Shown here: in pieces, positions 17,863-26,730 of the stretch | Layout: each line of letters begins with the position of its first letter | Numbering within the stretch: position 1 is the first letter of the stretch | From: G965240365 sp965240365 | GTDB taxonomy: Bacteria; Pseudomonadota; Gammaproteobacteria; Eutrophobiales; Eutrophobiaceae | DNA length: 64,000 bases | Assembly (NCBI GenBank): GCA_965240365.1 | Contig: OZ251218.1 | Span: 3,038,001-3,102,000 of the forward strand | Reading direction: 5' to 3' | Notes under the pieces: model-generated | Seen by the model: the letters and a program-made list of their open reading frames with translations, nothing else | Database searches by the model: none | What the model was told of the DNA's origin: nothing | Position numbers and translations under genes: made by a program

Positions 17863-18764
17863 TCAAGCAAAATTTGAAGATCAAGGCGTTTATGGGCACG
17901 AGTAAGAATGCGGTGTTGACCCAGATATGGATTGCAATGTGTGTTTACTTGTTGCTGGCGTATTTGAAGTTTCAATCAAAGGTAACGAGAAGCTTGCAAC
18001 AAATTCTGCGATTGCTACAACTGAATTTGTTCGAGAAACGCGATCTGACCGCCTTGCTTAACGGTGACCCACCCCAGACACGCTGGGAAACTGATCGTCA
18101 AATAACACTGCTATGAAAGTTAATGGGACAGCAGTGACTAAAATTATAATAAATACGACGTCAATAAAAAATAATTGTGACATCAATGTCAAATTTGTCG
18201 ACGGACACGGGAGGAAACAGAATGTCGCCGCGATTGAAAAAAGCCTTAGGGCGTAGACCTATAAACAAGTAACAGTTAAAATGGCGGCAAGATAAAAAAC
18301 TCAGGAGGTTTCAATGTCTCTAAATTTCTGGTTAACGAAAGAGCAGTTCAAAAAAATCCAACCATTGCTACCGAACAAGCCGCGTGGCGTTGCCCGCGTG
18401 TGCGATAGACAAGTCTTGTCAGGCATCATCTATTGTCTTCAGCGGGGATATAGGTGGAGTGATGTTCCCGAGGAATACGGCCCGGCCAAGACGCTCTACA
18501 ATCGCTACAGGCGCTGGTCTGAGGCGGGTGTGTTCGAACGCATATTCAAGGCTTTAGCAGGTGAGGGCGCAGACTTCAGCACGCTGATGATTGACACGAG
18601 CCACATCAAAACCCACCGGATTGCCGCCAATGGTGTAAAAAAAACAACAGTCAGGGGCGAGCCATCGGCAAGACCAGGGGTGGCTTGAATTCCAAACTGC
18701 ATCTGGTGTGCGATGGTCAGGGCCGCCCTGTCCATCTGCACCTGACGGCGGGCAACCGGGCTGA

Positions 18765-18783
18765 CCTGCCTGCAGCAGGCAGG
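18765..18783. repeat. 19-bp palindrome in IS5 copy A (site 1)
   Basis: A perfect copy. The equivalent site in copy B is also occupied (19644), so this insertion probably predates the duplication. Confidence 0.95.
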
Positions 18784-18869
18784 TATTACCCAGGCCCGTC
18801 ACTGCCTTGAGGGTCATGTGCGTAAGGGCTGCACCGTTATTGCCGACCGTGGATACGATGCCAATCATC

Positions 18870-18888
18870 CCTGCCTGCTGCAGGCAGG
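18870..18888. repeat. 19-bp palindrome in IS5 copy A (site 2, empty in copy B)
   Basis: A perfect copy. Copy B has the uninterrupted sequence CCAATCACCTGCGTAACTGG at this position (19740-19759), a direct empty-site control with one base difference. Confidence 0.95.
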
Positions 18889-19192
18889 TGCGTAACTGGC
18901 TGCTCAAGGCCGAAGCAACAGCCTGCATCCCACCCCGCAAAAACCGTAAGGTGCAGTTCGAATACGACACCGAGCTCTATAAAACACGCAACATCATTGA
19001 GCGCATGTTCAACCGCATCAGGGACTGGCGCCAGTTGTCCCTTCAAACCTTCCGATGTCCCGAGACGTTCCTCGCTGCCGCACAACTCGCTGCTATTGTG
19101 ATCTGGTTATTATGAGTCTACGCCCTAGGGCGTAGACCTATAAACGGGTAATAGGTAGAATGACTGTAAGATAAAAAACTCAGGAGGTTTCA

Positions 19193-19975
19193 ATGTCTTT
19201 AAATTTCTGGCTGACGGAAGAACAGTTCAAAAAAATCCAACCATTGCTACCGAACAAGCCGCGTGGCGTTGCCCGCGTGTGCGATAGACAAGTCTTGTCA
19301 GGCATCATCTATTGTCTTCAGCGGGGATATAGGTGGAGCGATGTTTCCGAGGAATACGGCCCGGCCAAGACGCTCTACAATCGCTACAGGCGCTGGTCTG
19401 AGGCGGGTGTGTTCGAACGCATATTCAAGGCTTTAGCAGGTGAGGGCGCAGACCTCAGCACGCTGATGATTGACACAAGCCACATCAAAACCCACCGGAT
19501 TGCCGCCAATGGTGTAAAAAAAACAACAGTCAGGGGCGAGCCATCGGCAAGACCAGGGGCGGCTTGAATTCCAAACTGCATCTGGTGTGTGATGGTCAGG
19601 GCCGCCCTGTCCATCTGCACCTGACGGCGGGCAACCGGGCTGACCTGCCTGCAGCAGGCAGGTATTACCCAGGCCCGTCACTGCCTTGAGGGTCATGTTC
19701 GTAAGGGCTGCACCGTTATTGCCGACCGCGGATACGATGCCAATCACCTGCGTAACTGGTTACTCAAAGTCAAAGCAACAGCCTGCATCCCACCCCGCAA
19801 AAACCGCAAAGTGCAGTTCGAATATGACACCGAGCTCTATAAAACACGCAACATCATTGAGCGCATGTTCAACCGCATCAGGGACTGGCGCCAGTTGTCC
19901 CTTCGAACTTTCCGATGTCCCGAGACGTTCCTCGCTGCCGCACAACTCGCTGCTGTTGTGATCTGGTTATTATGA
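19193..19975 (+). pseudogene. IS5-family transposase, copy B, one palindrome
   Basis: Same two-frame organisation as copy A (SLNFWLTEEQFKKIQ…; second frame …FNRIRDWRQLSLRTF). One palindrome at 19644 breaks the second frame; removal restores NRAD-ITQARHCLEG. Length is 783 bp, 764 without the insert. The site corresponding to the second palindrome of copy A is empty and reads NHLRNWLLK. If the palindrome were removed the gene would be intact apart from the programmed shift. Confidence 0.88.
19644..19662. repeat. 19-bp palindrome in IS5 copy B
   Basis: A perfect copy at the same site as 18765 in copy A. Confidence 0.95.
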
Positions 19976-20068
19976 GTCTACGCCCTAGTGAGCCCGCTGC
20001 TCTTGAGAGACCTCCGCGACTGCGCGTGCTCTAAATCCAGCACGATCTCTCAAACACACTAGGAGTTT

Positions 20069-21038
20069 CTAATTGTATAGTCCCGCAGTGTGCTGAAGTG
20101 GATTAATGATAAACCGTTCAGGTTCCTTTTGCCACCCTTCAATGACTTTTTCGTAGGGTGTCAGCCCTTTTAAGGTTTTTAGACGTTTGCCGAAGTTATA
20201 CGCCTTCAGGAAAGTCTGTAGGTGGGCTTTGAGTTGCGCATGTGCGCCGTAGTGATAGCGCTTGACGGTGGCCTCTTTGATAGTACGGTTCATGCGTTCC
20301 ACCTGGCCGTTGGTCCAGGGGTGGTTAATTTTTGTGAGCCGGTGTTCAATGTCATGTTCTTGGCAAACACGGTCAAAGAGGTGCATAGATGTCGGTTTAT
20401 CCTGTTTGTGGTGGGTAAATTGAGCGCCGTTATCGGTCAGGAGGGTGTGTATTTTGTAAGGCAGGGCCGCAATGACATTTCTCAGGAACTGTACCGCGGT
20501 CATCTTCTTTTTATCCGTGTGTAGTTCGGTGTAGGCCAACTTACAGGTGCGGTCGATAGCCACAAAGAGTTGCAGTTTACCTTGTTATGTTTGCACTTCA
20601 GCGATATCGATGTGGACATAGCCAATAGGATATTTCTTGAACTTCTTCTGCACCGGCTTCTCCCCTTCGACCTCGGGCAGGCGGCTGATACCATGACGTT
20701 GCAGGCAGCGATGCAGGGAAGAGCGTGTCAGATGCGGGATCGTGACCTGCAGGGCATACAGGCAGTCATCCAGAGGCAACAACGTATGCTTGCGGAAGGC
20801 CACAACCATAGCCTCCTCTGCCAGCGATAAGCTGGTGGAGCGTGGCTGTTTCGGCCCCATTTTTGCGTCATGGACAAAATCACGCCGCTTCCATTTCGCT
20901 ACCGTTGCGGGGTTCAGGTCTGCCTGCTGCAGGCAGGTTATAGCGCTTCGCCAATTTGGCTATGCTCTCTTGACTATTTTGTATTGCTCGACGCACCACC
21001 TCAGTCGTTGTGGCGCTGCCGTGTAGTATTTGGCCCAT
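20069..21038 (-). pseudogene. IS481-family transposase with palindrome and stop
   Basis: The ATG at 21036-21038 has GGAGGA just upstream. The frame reads GQILHGSATTTEVVRRAIQ…LAKRYN, is shifted by a palindrome at 20919, and after its removal continues LNPATVAKWKRRDFVHD. Integrase-core motifs are YVHIDIAEVQT, TLLTDNGAQFT and HPWTNGQVERMNRTIKEAT. There is also an in-frame TAA after AEVQT (20586-20588). Length is 970 minus 19, or 951 bp (317 codons). The stop codon at the left end is supplied by the target duplication. Confidence 0.9.
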
Positions 21039-21097
21039 AGCTCCTCCTTTGTTGGTATAGCAGAATAACTTATGTTATCACACTGCGGGACCTTACA
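20074..21097 (-). mobile_element. IS481-family element with 6-bp target duplication
   Basis: Left end TGTATAGTCCCGCAGTGTG (20074-20092) and right end, complement TGTAAGGTCCCGCAGTGTG (21079-21097), match at 17 of 19 positions. TCTAAT flanks both sides (20068-20073 and 21098-21103). It inserted directly upstream of the HupE-like gene. Confidence 0.92.
20919..20937. repeat. 19-bp palindrome in IS481 transposase
   Basis: One mismatch (T for the first C). Removal on the minus strand restores KRYN-LNPATVAKW. Confidence 0.93.
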
Positions 21098-21101
21098 TCT
21101 A

Positions 21102-21830
21102 ATGACTTATTATGACGCGCGTCGGGGGCGATTGCCCGGCGTTGCGGGCCTGTGGCTATGCTTGCTGTTCGTGGTGATTTCCATGATCATTGCGAGCGGG
21201 GCCGCCGCCCATAATGTCACGCCCGGAGATGCGGACTATATCCAGGAAATCTGGGGCATCAAATTCATCCCGTTCATGTATTTGGGGGCCAAGCATATGG
21301 TCACTGGATACGACCACATCCTGTTCCTGTTCGGGGTGGTGTTCTTTCTCTATAAGCTCAAACATGTCACGCTTTATGTGACCTTATTTGCGGTCGGTCA
21401 TTCCACCACCATGTTAGTGGGCGTGGCATTTGGCTGGGATGTGAATGCCTATATCATCGACGCTATTATCGGCCTGTCCGTGGTCTATAAGGCGCTCGAC
21501 AATATGGGGGCCTATCAGCGTTGGTTCGGCTTCCAGCCCCATACCAGGGTGGCGACGTTGATTTTTGGCCTGTTCCACGGTTTGGGGTTGGCGACTAAAA
21601 TCCTCGAATACCGGATTGATCCGGAAGGATTGCTGGTCAATCTGATCGCCTTCAATATCGGTGTCGAAATCGGCCAGGTTCTGGCCCTTTGCCTGATCCT
21701 TATCGTTATGGGGTTCTGGCGACGTACCGACGGTTTTTTCAAACACGCTTATTCCGCCAATGTGGTGATGATGTCCGCAGGCTTCGTGCTGATGGGCTAT
21801 CAGATCGCCGGTTACCTGACAGCTACTTAG
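21102..21830 (+). CDS. HupE/UreJ-type membrane protein
   Basis: About 242 residues with six or seven membrane segments. FIPFMYLGAKHMVTGYDHILFLFGVVFFL carries the HupE/UreJ GYDHILF motif, followed by VGHSTTMLV and FGLFHGLGLATKI with His residues of the metal-binding kind. HupE/UreJ proteins are Ni/Co permease-like or linked to hydrogenase/urease. The ATG at 21102 lies within 5 bp of the IS481 element, so the natural start or promoter may have been displaced; the frame is also open back to 21072 within the IS end. No hydrogenase or urease gene is nearby. Confidence 0.8.
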   Translation: MTYYDARRGRLPGVAGLWLCLLFVVISMIIASGAAAHNVTPGDADYIQEIWGIKFIPFMYLGAKHMVTGYDHILFLFGVVFFLYKLKHVTLYVTLFAVGHSTTMLVGVAFGWDVNAYIIDAIIGLSVVYKALDNMGAYQRWFGFQPHTRVATLIFGLFHGLGLATKILEYRIDPEGLLVNLIAFNIGVEIGQVLALCLILIVMGFWRRTDGFFKHAYSANVVMMSAGFVLMGYQIAGYLTAT

Positions 21831-21914
21831 AAACTGAAGCTTTCAATCGCCACGCAGGCTCTTCGCGTCGGGTGATGCGATTTGATCGCCTGGCGCTCTA
21901 AACGGAGTTTAATC

Positions 21915-22535
21915 ATGTATAATTCTGAAAAACCAAGTAAGGAAGAATTGCCGAGCACCAAGAAGCTCGTGCGGTCTACAGTGATCGCTCTGGCCTCGGC
22001 CATTGTGATCTTATTCACCGTCATTTTGCCATCGGAATACGGCATTGATCCGACCCGGATCGGGGCCGTGTTGGGATTGACCGAAATGGGGGAAATCAAA
22101 CAGCAGCTTGCCGATGAAGCGGACGCCGATGAGCAAAACGAGGTCCGCAACACCCAACCGTCAAACTGGCTTGCCCAACTCGGCTCTTTTCTGATGCCGA
22201 CGGCCCAAGCGGCTGAACACGCATGGCGTGATGAGGTGAGTTTTTTGCTTGAACCGGGGGAGGGGATCGAGTGGAAATTGGTCATGGCAGAAGGGGAGGT
22301 GGCGATCTATCGCTGGCAAACTGATGGCGGGCGGGTTAATTTCGACCTGCACGGGGATGGCAGCGGCCGATCCATCGCTTATGAGAAAGGCCGTGGTTCG
22401 CGTGGGGAAGAAGGGACATTGCAAGCCCCTTTTAGCGGCAAGCATGGTTGGTTCTGGCGTAACCGCGACAAGCGCACGGTAATGGTGACCTTGCAAATAC
22501 GCGGCGAATATCAGAGCTTGAAACGCACGGGGTGA
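21915..22535 (+). CDS. Membrane-anchored protein of unknown function
   Basis: 206 residues from the ATG at 21915, preceded by CGGAG. One membrane segment near residues 17-38 (STVIALASAIVILFTVIL), then a charged linker and a periplasmic domain with YRWQTDGGRVNFDLHGD and HGWFWRNRDKRTVMVTLQ. Proteins of this kind ("transmembrane anchor protein") are often beside HupE-like genes, as here (84 bp downstream). I do not recognise a catalytic motif. Confidence 0.75.
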   Translation: MYNSEKPSKEELPSTKKLVRSTVIALASAIVILFTVILPSEYGIDPTRIGAVLGLTEMGEIKQQLADEADADEQNEVRNTQPSNWLAQLGSFLMPTAQAAEHAWRDEVSFLLEPGEGIEWKLVMAEGEVAIYRWQTDGGRVNFDLHGDGSGRSIAYEKGRGSRGEEGTLQAPFSGKHGWFWRNRDKRTVMVTLQIRGEYQSLKRTG

Positions 22536-22675
22536 TGTGCCTCTTTAACCGGACCCCGCGGCCTTGGTCGCGGGGTTGACAGCACAAATCCAGGCGTTAA
22601 GACGGTTAATACTTTGCGAACCCTCTTTGCGCCAAAATAGCCCTCGCATAATAGCGAGTCGTTAGGAAACCTTCC

Positions 22676-22984
22676 GTGCCGATTGATGATCCAGAGCTTA
22701 GAGCAGCGGTTGAAAAACTGAAATCCGGCCATATGGGGGCGGCGGCTGATATCCCTGTGAAAGTCACCACGGTGCTCGGAAAAGCCTCTATCCAAGTGTC
22801 GAAGCTGATGACACTGAACCGCGGCACGATTTTGGAACTGGACCGTAAAGTAGGCGAACCCATCGATATCTACGTCAATAACCGCCTCGTCGCCCGAGGT
22901 GAGCTTGTGGTCGTTGATGAACTATTAGGTGTGACCGTCACGGAAGTGATCCGCGCCGGCGCCGAAGCCCTGACCCATCATTAA
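22676..22984 (+). CDS. fliN: Flagellar motor switch protein FliN-like (SpoA domain)
   Basis: 102 residues starting at a GTG. DIPVKVTTVLGKASIQVSKL is followed by GTILELDRKVGEPIDIYVNN and GELVVVDELLGVTVTEV, the SpoA/FliN core that forms the C-ring of the flagellar switch. It stands alone: no other flagellar gene is in the window. It may be an isolated paralogue or the remnant of a lost flagellar cluster. Confidence 0.85.
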   Translation: MPIDDPELRAAVEKLKSGHMGAAADIPVKVTTVLGKASIQVSKLMTLNRGTILELDRKVGEPIDIYVNNRLVARGELVVVDELLGVTVTEVIRAGAEALTHH

Positions 22985-23035
22985 AGATAAGCTATTTTCA
23001 GCCATTGCTTATCTTATGCGGACATCACTTAACAG

Positions 23036-23220
23036 GGCCGGATCAATGAGGTGGTGCTGGGCAAGCGTACGGAGACGGCGGAGACGGATGTTGCTGGCGC
23101 GCTATTTTGGTATTTCGGAGGGCTTATTCCTAGGATTGCAAGCAGATTACGATTTGATGGAAGCTCGGCGATCGATGGGGACAAGCTGGAGGCCGTTAGA
23201 CCGCGCGCGGCGTGAGGGTG
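23036..23220 (+). pseudogene. HigA-type antitoxin remnant
   Basis: In one frame GRINEVVLGKRTETAETDV and, after a frameshift, LARYFGISEGLFLGLQADYD then LMEARRSMG. These are the C-terminal helix-turn-helix and tail of HigA antitoxins (typically RINEIVNGKR…LARYFGTSAEFWLNLQ…YDL). The N-terminus and any HigB toxin are missing. Confidence 0.6.
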
Positions 23221-23269
23221 CCTTTCGGATGGATGACCATTGAGAGGATGCCTTCCCAAGGAAATGCTT

Positions 23270-24611
23270 TCAGCCCAGCATGTCCGGCAAGGCGAGAGAA
23301 AGTGCCGGAAAACCGATCAATAGGGCGACAATAACGATATCCGACAGTAGAAAAACCGCTATGCCGCGGAAAATTGTTTCAAGCGGAACCTTGTCTTCGA
23401 CAATAGATTTGATGACAAAAACATTGATCCCGATCGGAGGTGTCACAAGCCCCATTTCAAGCAATTTCACGACCACAACACCGAACCAGACCAAGCTCAT
23501 ATCAAAGCTATCCATGATCGGCAGTGTCACAGGTAATGTCAGCAAGATAATCCCAATCGGATCTAAGAACATGCCCAGCAGCAAATACATGATCACTAAA
23601 AACACCATGATCCAGAAGAAGCTGACACCTGACTGCGTAATCCAGTTTGTTAGGAAGGAAGAGAGGCCGGTTAAGGCGATGAAATTTACGAACAGCCAGC
23701 CACCAATCGCGATGGTAAAAATCATTGAGGTTTGGGTGGCCGTCTCTTTCATGGCTGCCAGCGTTTTCGAAAAGCTCAATCTTCCAAGCACCCAGCCCAG
23801 AAGTAATGTCGTGATGGTGCCAACGCCGGCCGCTTCCGTTGCGGTGAAAAAGCCGGTATAAATCCCGCCAATGACAGTGCCGAATATGGCGAGCATGGTC
23901 CAACATTTGCTAAGGGCCGACCAACGCTCGGCCGCTGTAATCTCTTCTTTCGGGTTGGGGGCCGCATCGGGATAGGTTTTTGCCCAAATCGCGATGACAA
24001 TCAGATATCCTAACAGCGATAAAAGCCCTGGAATGACGGCGGCCATGAACAGTTCCGAAATGGATTGCCGCGCGAAAATGCCGTAAAGGATAAAGAAAAT
24101 CGACGGTGGGATCAGCGATCCTAAAGTGCCGCCAATGGCGACAGAACCCGATGCAAGGGCTTTGGAATAGCCAAATCTCAGCATTTTCAGGGATCGCAAT
24201 GCGCCCCATTGCCGCCGCACAAGCGACAGAAGAGCCGGTGATTGCCGAGAATCCGCCGCACCCCACGACCGATGCTGCAGCCACGCCGCCGGGAACCCGC
24301 GTCATCCAAAGCCGCGCGGCCTTGTAAATATCGGTGGTAAACCCTGCCTCAAAAGCCAGATGCCCCATCAGAATAAAGAGGGGGATTGTCGATAACGTAT
24401 AAGAAGAGATAAAGGCATATGGGCTGTTGCCCAGTAGCGAAAACGTGGGCCTTAAGGCCCATTGCGGTTGAAAGCTGCCGCTTTGCCAAGCGTAAATCAG
24501 AAAGATCCCGACAACGGCGACTGAGCCCAGCGCAAAGGCGATGGGCACGCGCAAAAACAGCAATACCAGCACAAAAGCAAGGCTTAGGAAGCCTATCGAG
24601 ACCGGATCCAT
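23270..24611 (-). pseudogene. dctM: TRAP transporter large permease (DctM) with frameshift
   Basis: The first part, from the ATG at 24611 (FLSLAFVLVLLFLRVPIAF; NSPYAFISSYTLSTIPLFI; VGCGGFSAITGSSVACAAAM), changes frame at the A-run 24184-24187. One extra A separates GRIAIPE from MLRFGYSKALASGSVAIGG. The second part is complete to GFPALSLALPDMLG and includes LVTPPIGINVFVIKS. With one base removed this is a full-length 12-segment permease of about 446 codons. Either a recent pseudogene or a homopolymer error. Confidence 0.85.
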
Positions 24612-24623
24612 GGGGAGCGGCCT

Positions 24624-25145
24624 TTAGGAAGGGGTGGCGTTGCTGCGAAATCCGCAGGCATGTTTGAGATTGCGAACAAAATCAATGATGAGTCTGACGA
24701 GAAACAGACCGACACCCACCGTAAAGACAATCTTCATGGGCCAGACCGGGATATCAAGTTCACCGTCGTAATATGCCGATGTGGCAATATCACGCGGGAC
24801 TTTTTGAACCAGAAACCACGCGATTGCGCCAAAGAACGCAAAACCCAGCACATTTCCCAAAATTTTAAGCGCGCTGATCACTCGAGCGGGCATCCAATCT
24901 GTGGTGACCGTCACTGCGATGTGCCCGTCTTGTGACTGAACCCAGGCCAAAGGTAGAGCGATGATGGGGATCATCATGATGCCTGCAATGATAATCATAT
25001 CGGGGACGCCGGTATTGAAAAATGCGCGCCCAAGCACGGAACCGGTGATCATCGCCCCCATGATCAGGATGACGGCGGCACCGAAATAAGTAAAGAGACT
25101 TTCTAGCCTCGTTACCAGTTTGAAGCTCATGTCAATCAAGGCCAT
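24624..25145 (-). CDS. dctQ: TRAP transporter small permease (DctQ family)
   Basis: About 173 residues with four membrane segments (FTYFGAAVILIMGAMI; DMIIIAGIMMIPIIALPLAW; ILGNVLGFAFFGAIAWFLV; MKIVFTVGVGLFLVRLII) and the DctQ VQSQDGHIAVTV motif. The ATG at 25145 follows GAGGGTG; an upstream in-frame start at 25187 would overlap dctP. Middle gene of the second dctPQM operon; its partner DctM is frameshifted. Confidence 0.85.
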   Translation of the reverse strand: MALIDMSFKLVTRLESLFTYFGAAVILIMGAMITGSVLGRAFFNTGVPDMIIIAGIMMIPIIALPLAWVQSQDGHIAVTVTTDWMPARVISALKILGNVLGFAFFGAIAWFLVQKVPRDIATSAYYDGELDIPVWPMKIVFTVGVGLFLVRLIIDFVRNLKHACGFRSNATPS

Positions 25146-25155
25146 TTTGACACCC

Positions 25156-26226
25156 TCAGCGGTTCCAAGGATAGCCTTTGGAATCACGTTCTGCGACGTA
25201 TTTGTCGACCAGTGCCTGGTATGCCGCCATTAGCCGTTCACCCGGCAAGTTTTTGGCATCTGCCTTTTCGATCCATTTTGCACTGTCTGCATCTGCTATG
25301 TCAGCCAGTTTCGGCACAAAAGAAGGATCAGGCGTGTGAATTTGAACGGAATGACCATCCACACCTTTTTGCAATTTTGTACGGGCTGCTTTGCGTGCAT
25401 CATGCATGATCTTAGCAAAGTGGTTGCGGGTGAAATCCTCGCCCAATTCCTTAATAACCTGCTGATGCTCCGGCGATAGGCTGTCAAATGTGCCTTTATT
25501 CATTGCAATGCCAAAGCCCAGATATTGACCCATGTCGATCTCTGTGATGTGGGTGGCTTGCTCGTAGTGTTTATAGGCCAAAACAGTGTAGTAATAGGTG
25601 GTTGAGGCATCAACGGTACCGTTGGAGAACGCCTCGTAAACTTTGGGTTGGCCAAGCGAAACAGTGCTTGCACCATACGCTTTAAACGCCGGAACAAACC
25701 CCCCTGTGGCACGCACGGTCTTTCCATCCAGATCCGAAAGCGTTTTGATCGGCTCTTTCGACAGAAGCTGCGTGGGACCGGTGGTGAAATTACCGAAATA
25801 GACGAGACCGGCGGCATCCCATTCTTTTTTGACGTCGTTATTCGTCGTCATCAGGTCGTAAACGGCGTTCATCCCAACCCATTCATCTGCATATTGCAGT
25901 GCATCGGCAAGCTCATATGTCACTAACTTACCCGGTGCATAGACCGGCACGATAGAGCCCATATCCGCTACGCCATCGGCGATGCTGTCCACGGCGGTCG
26001 TTGCACCGACAAGCGCGCCGCCCCAAACAAAATTAATGCCCAATTTATTGTTGGTTCGGGCGCGGAGCTCTGTGTCCAGCCACTGCATGGCTTCCGCTCG
26101 CGTTCCCCGGTTCGGTCCGAAATCACCATAGCGTAAAAGTCGCGTTTCCGCTGCCGCAGAGACGGTGGTGACGGCTAAACAAACGCCTGTTAAGGCGCAA
26201 AACATTTTGTGGTTGATAAACGACAT
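25156..26226 (-). CDS. dctP: TRAP transporter substrate-binding protein (DctP family)
   Basis: 356 residues with a signal peptide (CALTGVCLAVTTVSAAA). TLSDLDGKTVRATGGFVPAF and GASTVSLGQPKVYEAFSNG are the DctP ligand-binding signatures, and TTYYYTVLAYKHYEQATH follows. It belongs to a different subgroup from the DctP at 8808, so the two systems probably import different acids. The operon runs dctP-dctQ-dctM on the minus strand. A truncated IclR gene lies upstream on the other strand and may have been its regulator. Confidence 0.9.
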   Translation of the reverse strand: MSFINHKMFCALTGVCLAVTTVSAAAETRLLRYGDFGPNRGTRAEAMQWLDTELRARTNNKLGINFVWGGALVGATTAVDSIADGVADMGSIVPVYAPGKLVTYELADALQYADEWVGMNAVYDLMTTNNDVKKEWDAAGLVYFGNFTTGPTQLLSKEPIKTLSDLDGKTVRATGGFVPAFKAYGASTVSLGQPKVYEAFSNGTVDASTTYYYTVLAYKHYEQATHITEIDMGQYLGFGIAMNKGTFDSLSPEHQQVIKELGEDFTRNHFAKIMHDARKAARTKLQKGVDGHSVQIHTPDPSFVPKLADIADADSAKWIEKADAKNLPGERLMAAYQALVDKYVAERDSKGYPWNR

Positions 26227-26290
26227 GTTTCTCTCCTCAATTCTCGGTCAAAGCTTTGATTGTTCGTGACCTTATTATTAACGGTTCAAA

Positions 26291-26370
26291 ACGTTTCACA
26301 GGGCTTATAATATGTCAACTGATAAATTATTATTTCATCTAATGACTTATTCTGATGCGTTGTGAAACGT
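26291..26370. promoter_or_regulatory. Inverted repeat upstream of second dctPQM operon
   Basis: ACGTTTCACA (26291-26300) and TGTGAAACGT (26361-26370) are a perfect 10-bp inverted pair 60 bp apart, 65-144 bp upstream of dctP. It could be a looping operator for the now truncated IclR-type regulator nearby. Inference only. Confidence 0.45.
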
Positions 26371-26435
26371 CAATATGCTGCCCATATCATATGGCGTGGA
26401 TTCAACCAGCAAGTGCAACATTAGGATTGATTCGG

Positions 26436-26568
26436 AAGCTCTGAATAAATCCATCCTGGACTTACCTGCCTGCAGCAGGCAGAGCTTCAAAATCAATGAC
26501 TTACGTCATTAATTTTGGCGGTACGTCCCTGTGCCGCAGGAAGCTCTGATTCAATCAGAGCTTCCGTT
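26436..26568. repeat. Structured interspersed repeat, copy A
   Basis: Begins GCTCTGAATAAATCCATCC and ends AATCAGAGCTTCC, with internal hairpins. A second copy lies at 52596-52761. In copy A the segment between CTGGACTTA and GCTTCAAAAT has been replaced by a palindrome (26465-26483, last base mismatched). The site filled in copy B is empty here. Confidence 0.8.
26465..26483. repeat. 19-bp palindrome in structured repeat A
   Basis: 18 of 19 bases match. It replaces about 36 bp present in copy B, so insertion and deletion coincide here. Confidence 0.85.
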
Positions 26569-26730
26569 CCGAAAAATACCTGATTAGGTGTTTTCATGTC
26601 AAGGCATTTTCGGGGTCGGTTATTTAATTTATCCATAGCCATTTTAATCTCCTGTTCAGTGATGGTGGTAAAGTCTCTGTCCTTGGAGAAGTATTGGCGT
26701 ATCAGGTCGTTGGTATTTTCGTTGAGTCCA

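Larger units (their letters stand above)
16889..18116 (+). pseudogene. IS4-family transposase interrupted by four palindromes
   Basis: The GTG at 16889 opens with AHCNTIFSQILKFVPRHEFE. Catalytic motifs are SMIDLCLAVFPWADF, VAVDRGYNYYSWY and the YREK-like QVELFYKW…KQNLKIK. Four 19-bp palindromes (17006, 17426, 17605 and 17844) break the frame. Removing each exactly gives RW-SQFVWMAM, KTHD-KMVGRT, VARR-CVVKQ and YKW-VKQNLK. The total, 1228 minus 76, is 1152 bp or 384 codons with no other defect. No single copy is compatible with an open frame. The clean target duplication shows that the IS transposed intact or was mobilised in trans. Confidence 0.95.
16789..18136 (+). mobile_element. IS4-family element with intact ends
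   Basis: Inverted repeats CATTGCTGTCCCATTAAC (16789-16806) and the complement at 18119-18136 differ at one of 18 positions. Both sides are flanked by ACTAAAATT (16780-16788 and 18137-18145), a 9-bp target duplication. The element is 1348 bp, of which 76 bp are four palindrome inserts. Confidence 0.92.
18314..19115 (+). pseudogene. IS5-family transposase (two frames), copy A, two palindromes
   Basis: The first frame, SLNFWLTKEQFKKIQPLLP, ends at about 18688. IS427-type elements join a second frame by programmed frameshift, here possibly at the A-run in GGTGTAAAAAAAAC (about 18630). The second frame (HLVCDGQGRPVHLHLTAG…FNRIRDWRQLS) is broken by palindromes at 18765 and 18870. Their removal restores NRAD-ITQARHCLEG and DANH-LRNWLLK. 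Length without palindromes is 764 bp, identical to copy B. Confidence 0.88.
18248..19125 (+). mobile_element. IS5-family (IS427-type) element, copy A
   Basis: The ends GGGCGTAGAC (18248) and GTCTACGCCC (19116-19125) are perfect inverted repeats bordered by TA. The element abuts copy B, with only TA between them. It carries two palindromes. The 100 bp before it (18146-18247) includes a ribosome site and ATG (about 18221) of an unidentified gene cut by the element. Confidence 0.88.
19128..19985 (+). mobile_element. IS5-family (IS427-type) element, copy B
   Basis: Inverted repeats GGGCGTAGAC at 19128 and GTCTACGCCC at 19976-19985, again bordered by TA. In direct tandem with copy A and nearly identical except for the second palindrome and scattered substitutions. 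The 88 bp between it and the IS481 element (19986-20073) holds a palindromic stretch (GAGAGACC…CGATCTCTC) and no gene. Confidence 0.88.

Noticed and set aside
16889..18116. Ribosomal bypassing (byp-like) of the 19-bp palindromes
   Set aside because: Bypass elements need matching take-off and landing triplets; the flanks here do not show them consistently, and the same unit also lies in non-coding repeats. It remains only a remote possibility.
16889..18116. Palindromes as tiny introns
   Set aside because: 19 bp is too short for any known self-splicing intron and there are no splice-site features; insertion into REP hairpins has no need of splicing.
23016..23243. 75-codon ORF read as a novel Arg-rich small protein
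   Set aside because: Its second half matches the HigA tail and the first half matches HigA in another frame, so it is antitoxin debris.
23280..23861. 193-codon plus-strand ORF opposite the second dctM
   Set aside because: Antisense shadow of a membrane protein gene; the minus strand has clear DctM motifs.
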